A DNA stretch of 38,297 nucleotides from Thermoprotei archaeon. Lineage in GTDB: Archaea > Thermoproteota > Thermoprotei > QMSL01 > B3-G16. Every line of letters starts with the position of its first letter. Positions within the stretch are counted from its first letter, which is position 1. The notes beneath the pieces are model-generated. The model was not told where the DNA came from. It saw only the letters and a list, made by a program, of their open reading frames with translations, and made no database searches. This document shows positions 14,701-22,414 of this stretch, piece after piece. The stretch is taken from contig JAGGXX010000019.1 of the NCBI GenBank assembly GCA_021162845.1, positions 1 to 38,297 of the forward strand, given 5' to 3'. The translations under genes were made by a program, and so were the position numbers.

Positions 14701-15132
14701 TTATCTCTCCTGATTTTTACTCCTTTCGAAGCTTTCATCCCAGCTGAGGATCGCATGTGTATATACGTCGTTATCCTTTATGCCCCTTTCGAGCTCCGTG
14801 ACGTGAGCGTATTCGGCGCCTAAGGTCTCTAGTATGTATTCTATCGCCTTTTCGGGGGCCGATTCGGAGCCACAGATGTAAACATCAATAGCGGCGTACT
14901 GGTTCTCAGGCCACGTATGTATCGATATGTGTGAGCCCGTTACCACTACCATCCCGCTTACCCCCATTGGCGAGAACTTGTAGAAGTGCGTTGTCCTCAC
15001 GTCCATCTTCCCGATCCTCGCTGCCTTGAGGAGTATGTTCCTTAGTTTGATGGGATCGCTTAGGATCTCTGGATCACAACCGGATGCCTCCACGATATAA
15101 TGATAGCCCAGCGCTTCCATTTCCAAACCCAT
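14701..15132 (-). CDS. speD: S-adenosylmethionine decarboxylase-type proenzyme (SpeD family)
   Basis: A 143-residue pyruvoyl-dependent decarboxylase. GVSGMVVVTGSHISIHTWPE carries the self-cleavage Ser (S67), which becomes the pyruvoyl group, and H72; ICG holds the conserved Cys (C87). The normal residue before the cleaved Ser is Glu (E-S-H); here it is Gly (G66). It decarboxylates S-adenosylmethionine to feed spermidine or thermospermine synthesis, although Crenarchaeota also have a SpeD paralogue acting on arginine, so substrate is not certain. It is a single gene with TATA TTTTTAAAGC centred about 24 bases before the ATG, suggesting a leaderless mRNA. The TATA lies inside a 7-bp palindrome. 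Confidence 0.88.
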   Translation of the reverse strand: MGLEMEALGYHYIVEASGCDPEILSDPIKLRNILLKAARIGKMDVRTTHFYKFSPMGVSGMVVVTGSHISIHTWPENQYAAIDVYICGSESAPEKAIEYILETLGAEYAHVTELERGIKDNDVYTHAILSWDESFERSKNQER

Positions 15133-15461
15133 AGTAACATTGGGTTAGGTGCTTTAAAAATTACTACCTAACGCTTAATGGATGCTGGAGAACCGCGATG
15201 TTGCTTTTTCTTGGAATTCCCTTTCAGTTTTTCTCCTCAAATGCTACTTTCGCTTTAATGCATAACTCTCACCCAGCCTTGAGTTCGGTGTAGATTCCCG
15301 TAAGCTTCGTAATGTTAATTTCACGTACGGCTTAACCGCATGAGACCCCTCGTAGCATTTCGTTAAAGAGACGTGCCACCTTTCCCATTGAGGACGAATT
15401 TTTTATCTTCCCCGTTAGCTAAGAGAATAATTAGTGGTCTCTTGGAGGGGTCTCTGAGCGC
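15133..15461. other. Intergenic region with divergent promoters
   Basis: 329 bases. The left end contains the speD promoter and its palindrome. The right end has an A/T-rich element near 15422-15434 and GGAGGGG at 15444-15450 serving the 476-residue gene, which starts at 15462. The middle (15180-15400) shows no open frame, RNA signature or repeat that I can support. Confidence 0.6.
15144..15172. promoter_or_regulatory. Palindrome around the speD TATA box
   Basis: GTTAGGT (15144-15150) and ACCTAAC (15166-15172) form a perfect 7-bp inverted repeat separated by 15 nt. Those 15 nt contain the minus-strand TATA TTTTTAAAGC, about 24 bases from the speD ATG. Its position makes it a candidate operator that would block TBP/TFB loading. 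Confidence 0.45.
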
Positions 15462-16892
15462 GTGATAAGGACGATCCTCTCCCTTAAGACGGGCGTAGGA
15501 TATTCGAGGATCGTAGAGGTTAAGGCACCTCCTTCTTTATCGCTGGAGGGCAGGTTAGGCATAATCGCTAGAATAGGCGAGATCCTAGAGGATGTGCTTG
15601 GATGTGAGGTCTCCCTGAAGAACTTCCCGCTAATCGGCTTAATCGATGCTGAAGGACATCATTACTACGTCAATCGATATGCGGCCGTCGAACGTTATAT
15701 CGGCGAATGCACATACCCATTGCGCTTTCTACACTTCGTGGTTTCATTCATCAATATGCTAAAAGAGGTCGTAGGCCCTAAGGTAAGAAGCCGCTGGCTG
15801 GGCAATTTCAGAATGGAGGGATCTAAAGATGGATGGAGGTTAACCGCTAAGGTCAGCTTTAAGCGGGACAGGGATCTGACACGAGTTCGCGTGTCCTTAA
15901 GCGCGCTGATTGAGGGTGACGTGCTCCCCTATGCGATTCCGTATTCATTGGAATCCATTGTAAGGAGGATCGAGGATATGGATATCTTTAGGCTTGTGAT
16001 GATAGAGCTTCGCAAGGTTAATCCTTACGGATTAAGCAAGAAGGAGAAGACCTTCTTAATCAGATCAGCTCGGACGCTTTTCCTTGAAGAACTATTCAGC
16101 CTCTTAGATGAGATCAGGCCTAGGAGAAATGATGTTCGTTTCGTAGCTGGTGTTGACTTATTCCCCTATGGTGTTGACGTTAAGGAAGTGATCAAGTCAG
16201 CTTTAAGGTATGCTGAGGAGATATCGGTGGGTAGGAAGACCAAGTTGAGCTTGGAAAGGCTAAGGGGCTTTTTGATGAGGCTTGGTGGTCATGAGGAGAT
16301 AAACGCGGCTATTGATAATATAGACGAGGGGGAATTGGTGAAGGCCCTTGATGAGATAGAGGAATTCTTCCTGCGTAGGGGAATTAAGGATAACCCCATC
16401 TCCGGACTTAGGCCTAAGAAGGAGATAGTATTCAAGCTCTGGGAGAGGGATTATAGCGATGTCTTCATGGGTCATTACTCAGGGACATGCCTCGCCCTGG
16501 ATTCCCGGGGCAAAGAGGAAATGCCCAAGTATCTACGCGATGAGTATACGGAGTTCTTAAGGGTGATAGTTAACGGGAGGAGGATCGGACACGTGAAGCT
16601 ATTCGAGTGCATAGACGAGGATGGAAGTGACGTCTTCTACGTGGATTACATAGCCCTCTCTGGGGGTAAATATAGGGAGCTACATGAGGACTTAAAAGCC
16701 TATGCCCTCTCCGCCGCCATAAAGCTGACCCAGATAAAGGGGCTGAGGAGGACCTATGTGGCCAAATCTACGATAGGCGATCTCAAGGCGCCGCTCCTGA
16801 AGAGGAGGCTGAGGAAAAAGGGCATGATGGTCTACATGCAATACTTAGATGAGCCTAAGTACCTCATCTGGGATTCGGATGAAGGCTGCTAA
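15462..16892 (+). CDS. Conserved-looking protein of unknown function, 476 aa
   Basis: The GTG start at 15462 has GGAGGGG 11 bases upstream. Soluble, with no signal or membrane segments. The N-terminal ~330 residues mix alpha and beta with no motif I know. The last ~140 residues form a distinct module: LWERDYSDVFMGHYSGTCLAL, then a two-stranded segment (FLRVIVNGRRIGHVKLF), VDYIALSGGKY, and a helix with AYALSAAIKLTQIKG. The order of strand, strand, helix and a late invariant-looking D/Y is loosely reminiscent of GNAT acetyltransferases, but no acetyl-CoA loop is evident, so I do not assign a function. It stands alone between speD (divergent) and an AIM24 gene. Confidence 0.7.
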   Translation: MIRTILSLKTGVGYSRIVEVKAPPSLSLEGRLGIIARIGEILEDVLGCEVSLKNFPLIGLIDAEGHHYYVNRYAAVERYIGECTYPLRFLHFVVSFINMLKEVVGPKVRSRWLGNFRMEGSKDGWRLTAKVSFKRDRDLTRVRVSLSALIEGDVLPYAIPYSLESIVRRIEDMDIFRLVMIELRKVNPYGLSKKEKTFLIRSARTLFLEELFSLLDEIRPRRNDVRFVAGVDLFPYGVDVKEVIKSALRYAEEISVGRKTKLSLERLRGFLMRLGGHEEINAAIDNIDEGELVKALDEIEEFFLRRGIKDNPISGLRPKKEIVFKLWERDYSDVFMGHYSGTCLALDSRGKEEMPKYLRDEYTEFLRVIVNGRRIGHVKLFECIDEDGSDVFYVDYIALSGGKYRELHEDLKAYALSAAIKLTQIKGLRRTYVAKSTIGDLKAPLLKRRLRKKGMMVYMQYLDEPKYLIWDSDEGC

Positions 16893-16998
16893 TGATTCGA
16901 TGACAAATGAGGAGCGGGAGCGCTCAGGGAATGTACGGCGTCAAGGATGATCGAGGAACTTAAATAGGGATCGAGTGAGAGTATATCCAGATGATGTT

Positions 16999-17700
16999 AT
17001 GAAGTATTCCGTGGAGCAGAGGCCTGCTTATTCAATATTAAAGGTATTCTTGGAGCCCGGGGAGAGCGTGGTAAGCGAAGCCGGAGCGATGTTATTGATG
17101 AAGGGAGATCTGGAGATAGAGACTAGTAGTGGGGGCATCGTCAGGGGAATCTTACGGCGAGTCCTAGCTGGAGAGCCGATATTCCTGAACACGTATACCG
17201 CTAAGACCCCAGCAGAGCTCTGGTTCGCTCCTCCAGCCCCTGGAGACATAGTCTACATACCGCTGGAAGGAGATTCCTGGATGGTACAGGATTCCTCCTA
17301 CCTAGCGCATCATGGGGACGTGGAGATATCAGTAGCCTGGAGAGGACTAAAGGGCGTGCTAGCAGAAGGGGAGCTCGTCTGGCTTAAGGTATCGGGCGAG
17401 GGAGGGTTCTGGGCATGCGCCTATGGAGGGTTAGAGAGCGTGGAGATACCAGCTGGGGAAAAGGTCACGATAGATAATTTCCACTTCGTCGCGATGCCAT
17501 CGGATGTTAAATGGAGGGTCAGGAAGTTCGGGAAATGGAAGAGCTTCATATTAGGTGGGGAGGGATTAGTATTCGACGTAGAAGGGCCGGCTAAGATATA
17601 CGTGCAGACCAGGATATTGCCCCCCTTCGCTCGTCTACTTAGGAAGTTCATAGGGTCGAGTGGAAGCAGGGGCTTCTCCTTTTCAATAGGCCGTAGCTAA
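16999..17700 (+). CDS. TIGR00266/AIM24 family protein
   Basis: About 233 residues from ATG 16999. An in-frame GTG at 16975 sits too near the TATA (ACTTAAATAG, 16959-16966), and family members begin like this ATG (MKYSVEQRPAYSIL). Features of the family are LEPGESVVSEAGAMLLM, a Gly-rich segment after the first domain, LNTYTA, and a repeated beta-hairpin architecture ending in a short Gly/Ser-rich tail. These proteins are trimeric beta-barrel-like proteins, and the eukaryotic relative AIM24 is mitochondrial. Biochemical function in archaea is unknown. Monocistronic. Confidence 0.85.
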   Translation: MKYSVEQRPAYSILKVFLEPGESVVSEAGAMLLMKGDLEIETSSGGIVRGILRRVLAGEPIFLNTYTAKTPAELWFAPPAPGDIVYIPLEGDSWMVQDSSYLAHHGDVEISVAWRGLKGVLAEGELVWLKVSGEGGFWACAYGGLESVEIPAGEKVTIDNFHFVAMPSDVKWRVRKFGKWKSFILGGEGLVFDVEGPAKIYVQTRILPPFARLLRKFIGSSGSRGFSFSIGRS

Positions 17701-17894
17701 GCCTTAGCTCAGCCCCGAAATGGAACTAAATAGGAGACGGTAAGTTATGGACTGGCCGTAAAGCTAATCCAGCGGGTAAGCCCTGTCGTAAGCGGATGTA
17801 AATTAAAATTTCATAAAGTTAAAAATTCCCCTTCATTATTTTCACGTTATTAGGTGCCGAAGAGTCCTTTTACTGAGGAATCAAGATTTTTAGC

Positions 17895-18347
17895 TTAAAA
17901 AGGAGTTTCCCTTAGGGCCTTGATAGTTTCATACCAGAGGATTAATGAGGAGGTTATGCCGAAGAGCAGGGCCATGAGGTTATGAGGGGTTAAGGTCTGA
18001 GGGTAGAGAATTACATATGCTATCAGGAGGCTTGTGCTGAAGACGGCATATAGCAGGAACCTCGGAAATCGAAACCTGCCGAGCTTCACGAAGAACTTTA
18101 GAAGGCCTACCTTCACTTCCCTAGCAACGTGGTATTCGCCTGTCTTGGTCTTAGTCAATAACCCTAATTCCCTTAACTTCTCAAGGTGATATAACGCTAC
18201 GCTAGGGCTCTTGAAGCCTAGCGCTCTTTGTACCTCCCTAACTCCAATACCATGACCACTATCTCCTGCCTTAAGAGCATACCAGTATACCTGAAGGGTC
18301 CTGCCCTTAAGCCTCGCCTCGAGCTCTGCTTCCTCCGATCCGCCCAT
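17895..18347 (-). CDS. Winged-helix regulator with two C-terminal membrane helices
   Basis: A 150-residue protein. Residues ~15-80 form an ArsR-like winged helix (VREVQRALGFKSPSVALYHLEKLRELGLL, then a TKTGEYHV wing). After a basic linker come two hydrophobic helices (FLLYAVFSTSLLIAYVILY and LMALLFGITSSLILWYETI). Membrane-tethered one-component regulators of this layout are common in archaea. It follows the SIMPL gene on the same strand, 54 bases apart, so it may be co-transcribed and sense membrane or envelope state (inference). No target is identifiable. Confidence 0.8.
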   Translation of the reverse strand: MGGSEEAELEARLKGRTLQVYWYALKAGDSGHGIGVREVQRALGFKSPSVALYHLEKLRELGLLTKTKTGEYHVAREVKVGLLKFFVKLGRFRFPRFLLYAVFSTSLLIAYVILYPQTLTPHNLMALLFGITSSLILWYETIKALRETPF

Positions 18348-18401
18348 GGCTAAAGCCTCGCAGCGTTAATTAAGTGTAAAAAATCATGGGCTTAAATAGC
18401 C

Positions 18402-19241
18402 CTAACGGAACTCGTAAGTTATGGTGACCGTTACCGTCACGCTGAGCTCCTCAGGAGCTATTATCGGCGTCTTTATGGTAAGATCCCCAGTTGCCTCATA
18501 TCGGGTAGTAGGCATCCAAATGCCGCCTATGCTTATGTTCACTGGACCTACCAGCGTTATCCCCGCTGCCTTAGCTATCGCTTCCGCCTTAGCTTTAGCG
18601 TTCCCCACCGCCTTAGCTAATGCCTCGAGCATTAGCTTTTCCCTAGTCTCGGGCTTAAGGGAGAAAGTTATGTATAGTACTTTATTGGCTCCCGCTGAGA
18701 CGGCTACGTCCACTACTTCGCCAGCCTTATCGAGTTCCTCTAGGGTCACCTTTATATTGTTCGTGCACTCATAGCCCACCAGTACGCTCCTCCCGCGCAC
18801 CTTATTGTACTCGTACACCGGACGTAAGCTATAGCTAATGGTCTCTATCTGATCCTCCTTCACCCCGATTTCCTTTAATGCATTGATGACTTTGCTCATC
18901 TTCTCCGCGTTAAGGCTTTGGGCCTCGGAAGCCGTCTCGCCTCTCGTGACCACACCTATGGATATTATCACTACTTCGGGCTTGCTCGTGGCCGTCCCGC
19001 TACCGCTTACGGTTAGCGTCATCCTTCCCTCTTTGGCAAGGGTCGCCTCCACGTATGACGAGCCTGCTTTTCTGCTCGAGATCTCGGTGGTGCTGAGATC
19101 ACCTGAGCCTAAACAGACCTGCTTCTGCAATCGCGTGAGCGCCCAATATGAAGGCAGGATTACGACTAGGTTTGTGGCCAATAGGGCAACTGCCGCGACG
19201 CATAGGGCTAATACGATGTTCCTCGACCAAGTATTGCTCAA
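18402..19241 (-). CDS. SIMPL-domain (DUF541) membrane-anchored protein
   Basis: A 279-residue protein starting with TTG at 19241, preceded closely by GGTGAGAGG. One N-terminal membrane helix (IVLALCVAAVALLATNLVVIL) acts as anchor or signal, placing the rest outside. The body is SIMPL: LTVSGSGTATSKPEVVIISIGV at the start, SLNAEKMSKVINALKEIGVK, IETISYSLRPVYEY, then AKAKAEAIAKAAG and the closing VTVTITYEF. Related bacterial proteins (YggE, BP26) form oligomeric rings in the envelope and are tied to oxidative stress tolerance. The archaeal role is unknown. The wHTH membrane regulator gene follows. Confidence 0.88.
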   Translation of the reverse strand: MSNTWSRNIVLALCVAAVALLATNLVVILPSYWALTRLQKQVCLGSGDLSTTEISSRKAGSSYVEATLAKEGRMTLTVSGSGTATSKPEVVIISIGVVTRGETASEAQSLNAEKMSKVINALKEIGVKEDQIETISYSLRPVYEYNKVRGRSVLVGYECTNNIKVTLEELDKAGEVVDVAVSAGANKVLYITFSLKPETREKLMLEALAKAVGNAKAKAEAIAKAAGITLVGPVNISIGGIWMPTTRYEATGDLTIKTPIIAPEELSVTVTVTITYEFR

Positions 19242-19331
19242 ATCCTCTCACCGCCTTAAAATGCAGGACACATACTGTTAAGTATACGCTTCCGAACGAG
19301 CTGTTCTAATTTCTGAACGGGATCGGGGCAA

Positions 19332-19807
19332 TCACGGAGATCCTGAGAAGATAAGTAGCCAGCTCATATAGGCTTCACTATGCTTCCTTATATGAGCTAT
19401 AAGGACCCGCATCCTCGGCTTTAGGTATCTGCGCCAAAGGTCTGGTGATATGAGCATTCCCTTCTGCCAACCGACATCATCTCCTAAGCGTATGACATCT
19501 ACCCCTAAGCCCATGAAGTGTCCGACCATCTTGATTTTATACTTTAGAAGCTTATCGAGGAGTGCATTGGCCATATGAGGCCTGGATATCATATCGATTA
19601 GGTAGCCCCAATCAGTCTGAGATCTATGCCTAGCATGCGCCGGGCTTCCTCGAAATTCCTCGCTCCTAAATATGCTAAAAGCTCTGCCCCGACATCTGTC
19701 CTCCATCCGGGAGGTTCATCAACTGGAGTTCTATCTGGGGTCCTATGCTCTAATGCCCTGAATACCCTCTTCCTATGCTTGGATTCCGAGAGACGCATTA
19801 GGATCAC
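19332..19807 (-). pseudogene. URO-D superfamily gene remnant
   Basis: Two adjoining frames match different parts of the URO-D-like proteins. Frame 1 (19598-19807) gives the N-terminus: RVFRALEHRTPDRTPVD, then LGIDLR. Frame 2 takes over near 19605 with DWGYLIDMISRP and continues through GVDVIRLGDDVGWQKGMLIS, aligning to GVDVIYDGDDVGMQKGMMIS of the intact protein at 25603-26682. Roughly 100 codons between the two blocks are missing, and the frame ends shortly after the IRKHS that precedes the active-site H-x-D-G region. So there is one internal deletion with frameshift plus loss of the C-terminal third. Confidence 0.8.
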
Positions 19808-19845
19808 TAATAGTTCCTAAATGTGGCCATGCCTATTTAGTTGAC

Positions 19846-20457
19846 TTAGGAGGTGCTTTGTAAGAGCGCGACCTTTTTCATCGCCCTATAAACCGTTATA
19901 TCGGATAAGTTCGATGCCTCTGCTAGTTCATACGCCCTTAAGCTGAGGTTTAACCCTAAGTGTCTTAGGGCCAGGAGGAAGGCTAAAAGTGCACGCGTTG
20001 AGGGCCTTAACCCTGTGAGGCATGTCCTCGAGCTCTCCCTGAGAGCTTTCTTTAATAACTCGACCTTGGTCTCCGAATCTAAGCATGTAAGGGAGGAGCA
20101 TAATTTCACGATGAGGCGCCTAGTCTGATCCCTATGATATGTGATGAGGCTCTCCTGATAGCCGAGTTCATGGGCCATTTTAAGTACGCTGGAGAGACGT
20201 ATGCCCTTATACCCGAGATCCCTTGCCCTGTGGAGCAATGACGTGGCGTCTAGGGGTATGTTGAGCTCGCGGGATGCCGCTATCAGGCTCGCTATCGCTA
20301 ATTGAGCCAGACTCTTAGGTCTTCCCCCGTACCTCTTCGCCAGAAGAAACGCGCGCTCTATTAAGCTCTGCCGTAAATCCTCGTTGTTCTCCCATGAGAC
20401 CAAGAGCGTTAGAAGGCGCCATAAGATGGCTCTTCTCCTCGGGCTGGCCCTGCGCAT
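19846..20457 (-). CDS. TFB-like cyclin-fold protein lacking the zinc ribbon
   Basis: A 203-residue protein. Residues ~28-90 and ~140-200 resemble the two cyclin repeats of archaeal TFB. Repeat 1 has SLAQLAIASLIAASRELNIP; repeat 2 has RPSTRALLAFLLALRHLGLN followed by YELAEASNLSDITVYRAMKKV, the recognition-helix-like ending. The ~50-residue N-terminal zinc ribbon and B-finger/reader are absent, and the ATG at 20457 is only ~35 bases from ATTAAATAC, leaving no room for them. Possible roles are a promoter-selective TFB variant, a TFB antagonist, or a transcription regulator using the cyclin fold. Assignment rests on pattern matching by eye. Confidence 0.65.
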   Translation of the reverse strand: MRRASPRRRAILWRLLTLLVSWENNEDLRQSLIERAFLLAKRYGGRPKSLAQLAIASLIAASRELNIPLDATSLLHRARDLGYKGIRLSSVLKMAHELGYQESLITYHRDQTRRLIVKLCSSLTCLDSETKVELLKKALRESSRTCLTGLRPSTRALLAFLLALRHLGLNLSLRAYELAEASNLSDITVYRAMKKVALLQSTS

Positions 20458-20585
20458 TATCCGTTAATCCCCTCAAGGAGGGGGTTAGGGGGTATTTAAT
20501 GCCCCCTATCGGTAAAACAATCATGTTATCTTTTCAGTTATTATAGAACATAAGCTAAATTAGTCCCGTATCAGCTTAATGGTGG

Positions 20586-21653
20586 GTGCCCGAGGTGAAG
20601 GTTTGGCTGGACGCGCTCACCAGCAAGCAGGCCCTCATCATGAATCACCTTGAGCGTAAGCTAATGAAGGAGGGACATGAGGCTATCATCACGTGTAGGA
20701 ATTACGACTATGTCGTCTCTCTTCTAAAGTTGAAAGGCTCGAGACCCGTGGTCTATGGTGGGTATGGTGAGACCCTAGAGGATAAGATACGTGCTGGTCT
20801 GGAGAGAGAGCGCTTTTTCGTCGATCTATGGGAGGTAAGGGGAAGGCCTGACGTGCACGTGTCCTTGACATCTCCAGAGGCCATAAGGGTAGCCTTCCGG
20901 TTGAAGGTGCCCGTGATCGCTCTCAGCGACTCACCTCATTCCATATACGTCAATAAGCTTACCATGCCTCTAGCTGACGTAGTTATAACTCCTAAATGTA
21001 CTCCAAAGGAGGCCTATGCCTATGCAGTTAGGCCCGAGAGGATAGTGCAATTCGATGGGCTATTTGAGGTGATGTGGATTAAAGGGGCGAGCTATTCTCC
21101 TTATGACGTAAGGGATCTGGGGCTGGAGCCTTTCAGCTACATAGTCTTAAGGCCTGAGGAGAAGAAGGCCTCGTATTACCCGGGTGGCTACGAACAACCG
21201 ACTAAGATAGGTAAACTCGTAAAAGCCGTAATCGAGGAAACGGAATTAAAGGTCGTGGTGTTCCCCCGTTATAGGGATCAGGGCGAGTACCTCAGGCGCC
21301 TTTCCGGAAGAAGGGTGTTGATCCCACCTAGGGCCGTTAACACGATACCGCTCCTTAAGTACGCGGTCATGGTCATAACGGGAGGGGGGACTATGGCCAC
21401 GGAAGCCGCCTTATTGGGGACTCCAGCCATAACCTTCTTCCCACGGAAGTTAGACGTGATGCGCTATTTAGAAGGGAAAGGGTTCCCTCTGATCCACATA
21501 GCTGGCCTAGAAGATGTACTAAAAGAAGCCCTCCGCATTATGAGGGACCATGAGGCATATCGTATGGATACTGAAAGCATGCTTAAGGAGGTCGAGGAGC
21601 CCACCGATCTAATAATCGAGCATATAGAGGAGCTAGGCGGTATCAGGAGTTGA
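20586..21653 (+). CDS. DUF354 family glycosyltransferase/epimerase-like protein
   Basis: A 355-residue protein. VKVWLDALTSKQALIMNHL is the characteristic DUF354 opening, with a GT-B-like (UDP-GlcNAc 2-epimerase fold) layout. GGYGETLEDKI and PDVHVSLTSPEA lie in the N-terminal half. The nucleotide-binding C-terminal half has VITGGGTMATEAALLGTPAI, the usual GGG-T-x-x-x-E-A motif. The GTG at 20586 is listed; a GTG at 20595 (giving MKVWLD) is also good, having GGTGGGTG upstream. It is probably involved in surface glycan or nucleotide-sugar metabolism. It is divergent from the TFB-like gene, with TATA-like CTAAATT near 20557. Confidence 0.83.
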   Translation: MPEVKVWLDALTSKQALIMNHLERKLMKEGHEAIITCRNYDYVVSLLKLKGSRPVVYGGYGETLEDKIRAGLERERFFVDLWEVRGRPDVHVSLTSPEAIRVAFRLKVPVIALSDSPHSIYVNKLTMPLADVVITPKCTPKEAYAYAVRPERIVQFDGLFEVMWIKGASYSPYDVRDLGLEPFSYIVLRPEEKKASYYPGGYEQPTKIGKLVKAVIEETELKVVVFPRYRDQGEYLRRLSGRRVLIPPRAVNTIPLLKYAVMVITGGGTMATEAALLGTPAITFFPRKLDVMRYLEGKGFPLIHIAGLEDVLKEALRIMRDHEAYRMDTESMLKEVEEPTDLIIEHIEELGGIRS

Positions 21654-21703
21654 CCATGCATATTATTTAAATTTCACGCCAGCCTAAAATCACCCGTGAA
21701 CAT

Positions 21704-22351
21704 ATGTCATTCTCGAGTGCTTACTTCTATATCGTGATCGGTATGGTCATTGAAGTCATCAACGCGATTCTCATATCATATATGGACGAAAACGATATGT
21801 GGAGTACGGCGGTGATGCTAGGCCTTGGGGGCTTCCTCTTCCCGTTCTTCTTCGCATTGCCCATGGCACTCCCCAATTTTATGTTCACATGGAAAGAGAT
21901 ACTACTATTAGCCCCTTATAGTGTGGGGAAGTCCATACTTTTAACCGCGTGGATCTGGTCCATATATGCCGTATCGGCTGGAGAAGTAGAGACATTAAGG
22001 CTTAAGATACGCGCCTTAAATTCCATAATAGGGGCTATGCTTGGAGCTGGGTTCATGCCCTTCATTATATCGGATTTCATAACGTTTTCGCTGGTTCTCA
22101 TATTAACGCTAATCCTGGGAATGGTCGCTGTGAATAACATAAAGGCCTACCGTAGTAGGAGGAAGCTCAGGGAATTGATAATAGAGGTGCTAAGAGAGGA
22201 GGGGGTTATTAGGGTAGATGAACTCGTGGTTAAGCTTAAGATCCCGGATTACATAGTCCGAGATTTAGTCTTCGAGTTATGTGCCCAGGATCTAGTTGAC
22301 GTAATGGAGGCTCGTGGGATATACGTTTACCTCAGATCACCGAAGCCCTAG
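21704..22351 (+). CDS. Multi-pass membrane protein with C-terminal winged helix
   Basis: A 215-residue protein. Roughly five hydrophobic segments fill residues 5-145 (YIVIGMVIEVINAILIS; MLGLGGFLFPFFFALPMAL; ILLTAWIWSIYAVSA; IIGAMLGAGFMPFII; FSLVLILTLILGMVAV). Then basic YRSRRKLRELII leads into a winged helix (VLREEGVIRVDELVVKLKIPDYIVRDLVFEL, ending in a YVYLRS wing). It is a candidate membrane-embedded regulator; the ligand is unknown. It follows the DUF354 gene by 50 bases and precedes the FrhB-like gene by 63, all on the same strand. I know no name for this architecture. Confidence 0.75.
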   Translation: MSFSSAYFYIVIGMVIEVINAILISYMDENDMWSTAVMLGLGGFLFPFFFALPMALPNFMFTWKEILLLAPYSVGKSILLTAWIWSIYAVSAGEVETLRLKIRALNSIIGAMLGAGFMPFIISDFITFSLVLILTLILGMVAVNNIKAYRSRRKLRELIIEVLREEGVIRVDELVVKLKIPDYIVRDLVFELCAQDLVDVMEARGIYVYLRSPKP

Positions 22352-22414
22352 GATGATGCTCTTCATTTAAATGCGTATAAGCTCGTACTTAAGAGGAGAT
22401 AGGGGGGAGGGTGC

